DNA of 7,286 bases from Bacteroidales bacterium (GTDB lineage: Bacteria > Bacteroidota > Bacteroidia > Bacteroidales > VadinHA17). Positions within the stretch are counted from its first letter, which is position 1, and every line of letters begins with the position of its first letter. Made by a program: the position numbers and the translations under genes. Below are positions 6,919-7,286 of the stretch, piece by piece. Below the pieces are notes generated by a model. The model was not told the origin of the DNA and did no database searches. It saw only the letters and a list, made by a program, of their open reading frames with translations. The stretch is taken from contig DNOQ01000150.1 of the NCBI GenBank assembly GCA_003501665.1, positions 1 through 7,286 of the forward strand. The letters are read 5' to 3'.

Positions 6919-7068
6919 TTATCATTAAGATTACATAATGGTCCGCTTAATTCATAAATATTCTTAATTTATTGTATTCCTCTGTGTTACTTCTTGATTG
7001 CCTTGAAGATCCTCACACAAGGGATTCACAAAGTATATGAATTTTATAAGATGGTAAAGATAATTATT
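6919..7068. other. Intergenic region upstream of the DUF1080 gene
   Basis: These 150 AT-rich bases separate the membrane-protein fragment from the DUF1080 gene and must hold the latter's promoter if it has its own. The minus strand has ATACTTTG near 7031-7038, only a near match to TAnnTTTG. An octamer, CCTCTGTG (6978-6985 on the plus strand), resembles the unit of the 6013-6054 array read on the other strand. No RNA gene, hairpin terminator or inverted repeat stands out. Confidence 0.4.
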
Positions 7069-7286
7069 CTATTGGCATTGGTCGGATTTTTTCCCCCTGC
7101 GGATCAGCCTTAATCCTTTGTCGATATAAATTGCAACGACAGTAAAAGATGCAAATACAGCCAGATACCATAATACATTTTTGAGGTTAATATTCTTTCC
7201 TCCCCGGAATTCTCCTCTTCCTCTTCCATCACGGGTCCTGAACCCTGCATCAGAAGGAATATTTTCACTTTGTTCACCAGGATCCG
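7069..7286 (-). CDS. C-terminal end of a single-pass membrane protein (5' end outside window)
   Basis: An open minus-strand frame enters at the window edge, with first complete codon at 7284, and ends with TAG at 7069-7071, giving 71 visible residues. A polar Gly/Arg-rich stretch (RDGRGRGEFRGGK, visible residues 18-30) leads into one strongly hydrophobic helix, NVLWYLAVFASFTVVAIYI (about 36-54). A short basic tail follows (KGLRLIRRGKK, 56-66), typical of a C-terminal anchor with a cytoplasmic positive tail. The other two minus-strand frames are less protein-like: one meets stops almost at once and the other stays open without such a pattern. I do not recognise the family. The stop lies 150 bp upstream of the DUF1080 gene on the same strand; a relationship is possible but unsupported. 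Confidence 0.6.
   Translation of the reverse strand, partial: DPGEQSENIPSDAGFRTRDGRGRGEFRGGKNINLKNVLWYLAVFASFTVVAIYIDKGLRLIRRGKKSDQCQ

Noticed and set aside
7031..7038. ATACTTTG on the minus strand as a promoter for the DUF1080 gene
   Set aside because: It misses the TAnnTTTG spacing by one base, has no clear -33 partner and lies over 110 bp from the start codon.

Overview
The window is moderately AT-rich. It reads like a chromosomal segment of a Bacteroidota-type bacterium, for three reasons: genes mostly lack a Shine-Dalgarno sequence, one promoter carries a TAnnTTTG -7 element, and the flanking genes encode a six-hairpin glycosidase and an exported DUF1080 protein, both common in that phylum. 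The assignment is inferred from style; no marker gene is present.

Layout. Bases 1-720 (+) hold the C-terminal part of a six-hairpin glycoside-hydrolase-like protein. Bases 764-1603 (+) encode a DUF4213/DUF364 'putative heavy-metal chelation' protein. It overlaps by 11 bp the gene at 1593-3305 (+), a 570-residue fusion of a polytopic membrane region (ECF-transporter-like, with S-like and T-like halves) to a C-terminal THEP1-type P-loop NTPase. Convergent to this pair, 28 bp away, is a minus-strand cluster: an ArsR/SmtB-family metal sensor (5925-5560), feoA (5507-5262) and feoB (5265-3334), the last two sharing an ATGA overlap. Upstream of the sensor gene lie a perfect 14-bp palindrome (TGAACAATTGTTCA) and a TAnnTTTG -7 box, giving a readable operator-promoter. 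A short array of degenerate 8-bp repeats follows at 6013-6054. Then come a minus-strand secreted DUF1080 (3-keto-disaccharide hydrolase-like) gene (6918-6094) and the C-terminal end of a single-pass membrane protein (7286-7069), which runs off the window.

How it may work together. The centre (764-5960) looks like a metal-homeostasis island. FeoAB is a GTP-driven divalent metal (normally Fe2+) importer. The adjacent regulator is not Fur- or DtxR-like: it keeps the complete alpha-5 zinc-site ligand pattern of SmtB (D104, H106, H117, E120). The facing DUF364 gene plus membrane-NTPase fusion is the least described part. My inference is an uptake or export device for a metal or metal chelate, in which a THEP1-type NTPase sits where an ECF transporter would have ABC ATPases. 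The flanking carbohydrate genes look unrelated to it.
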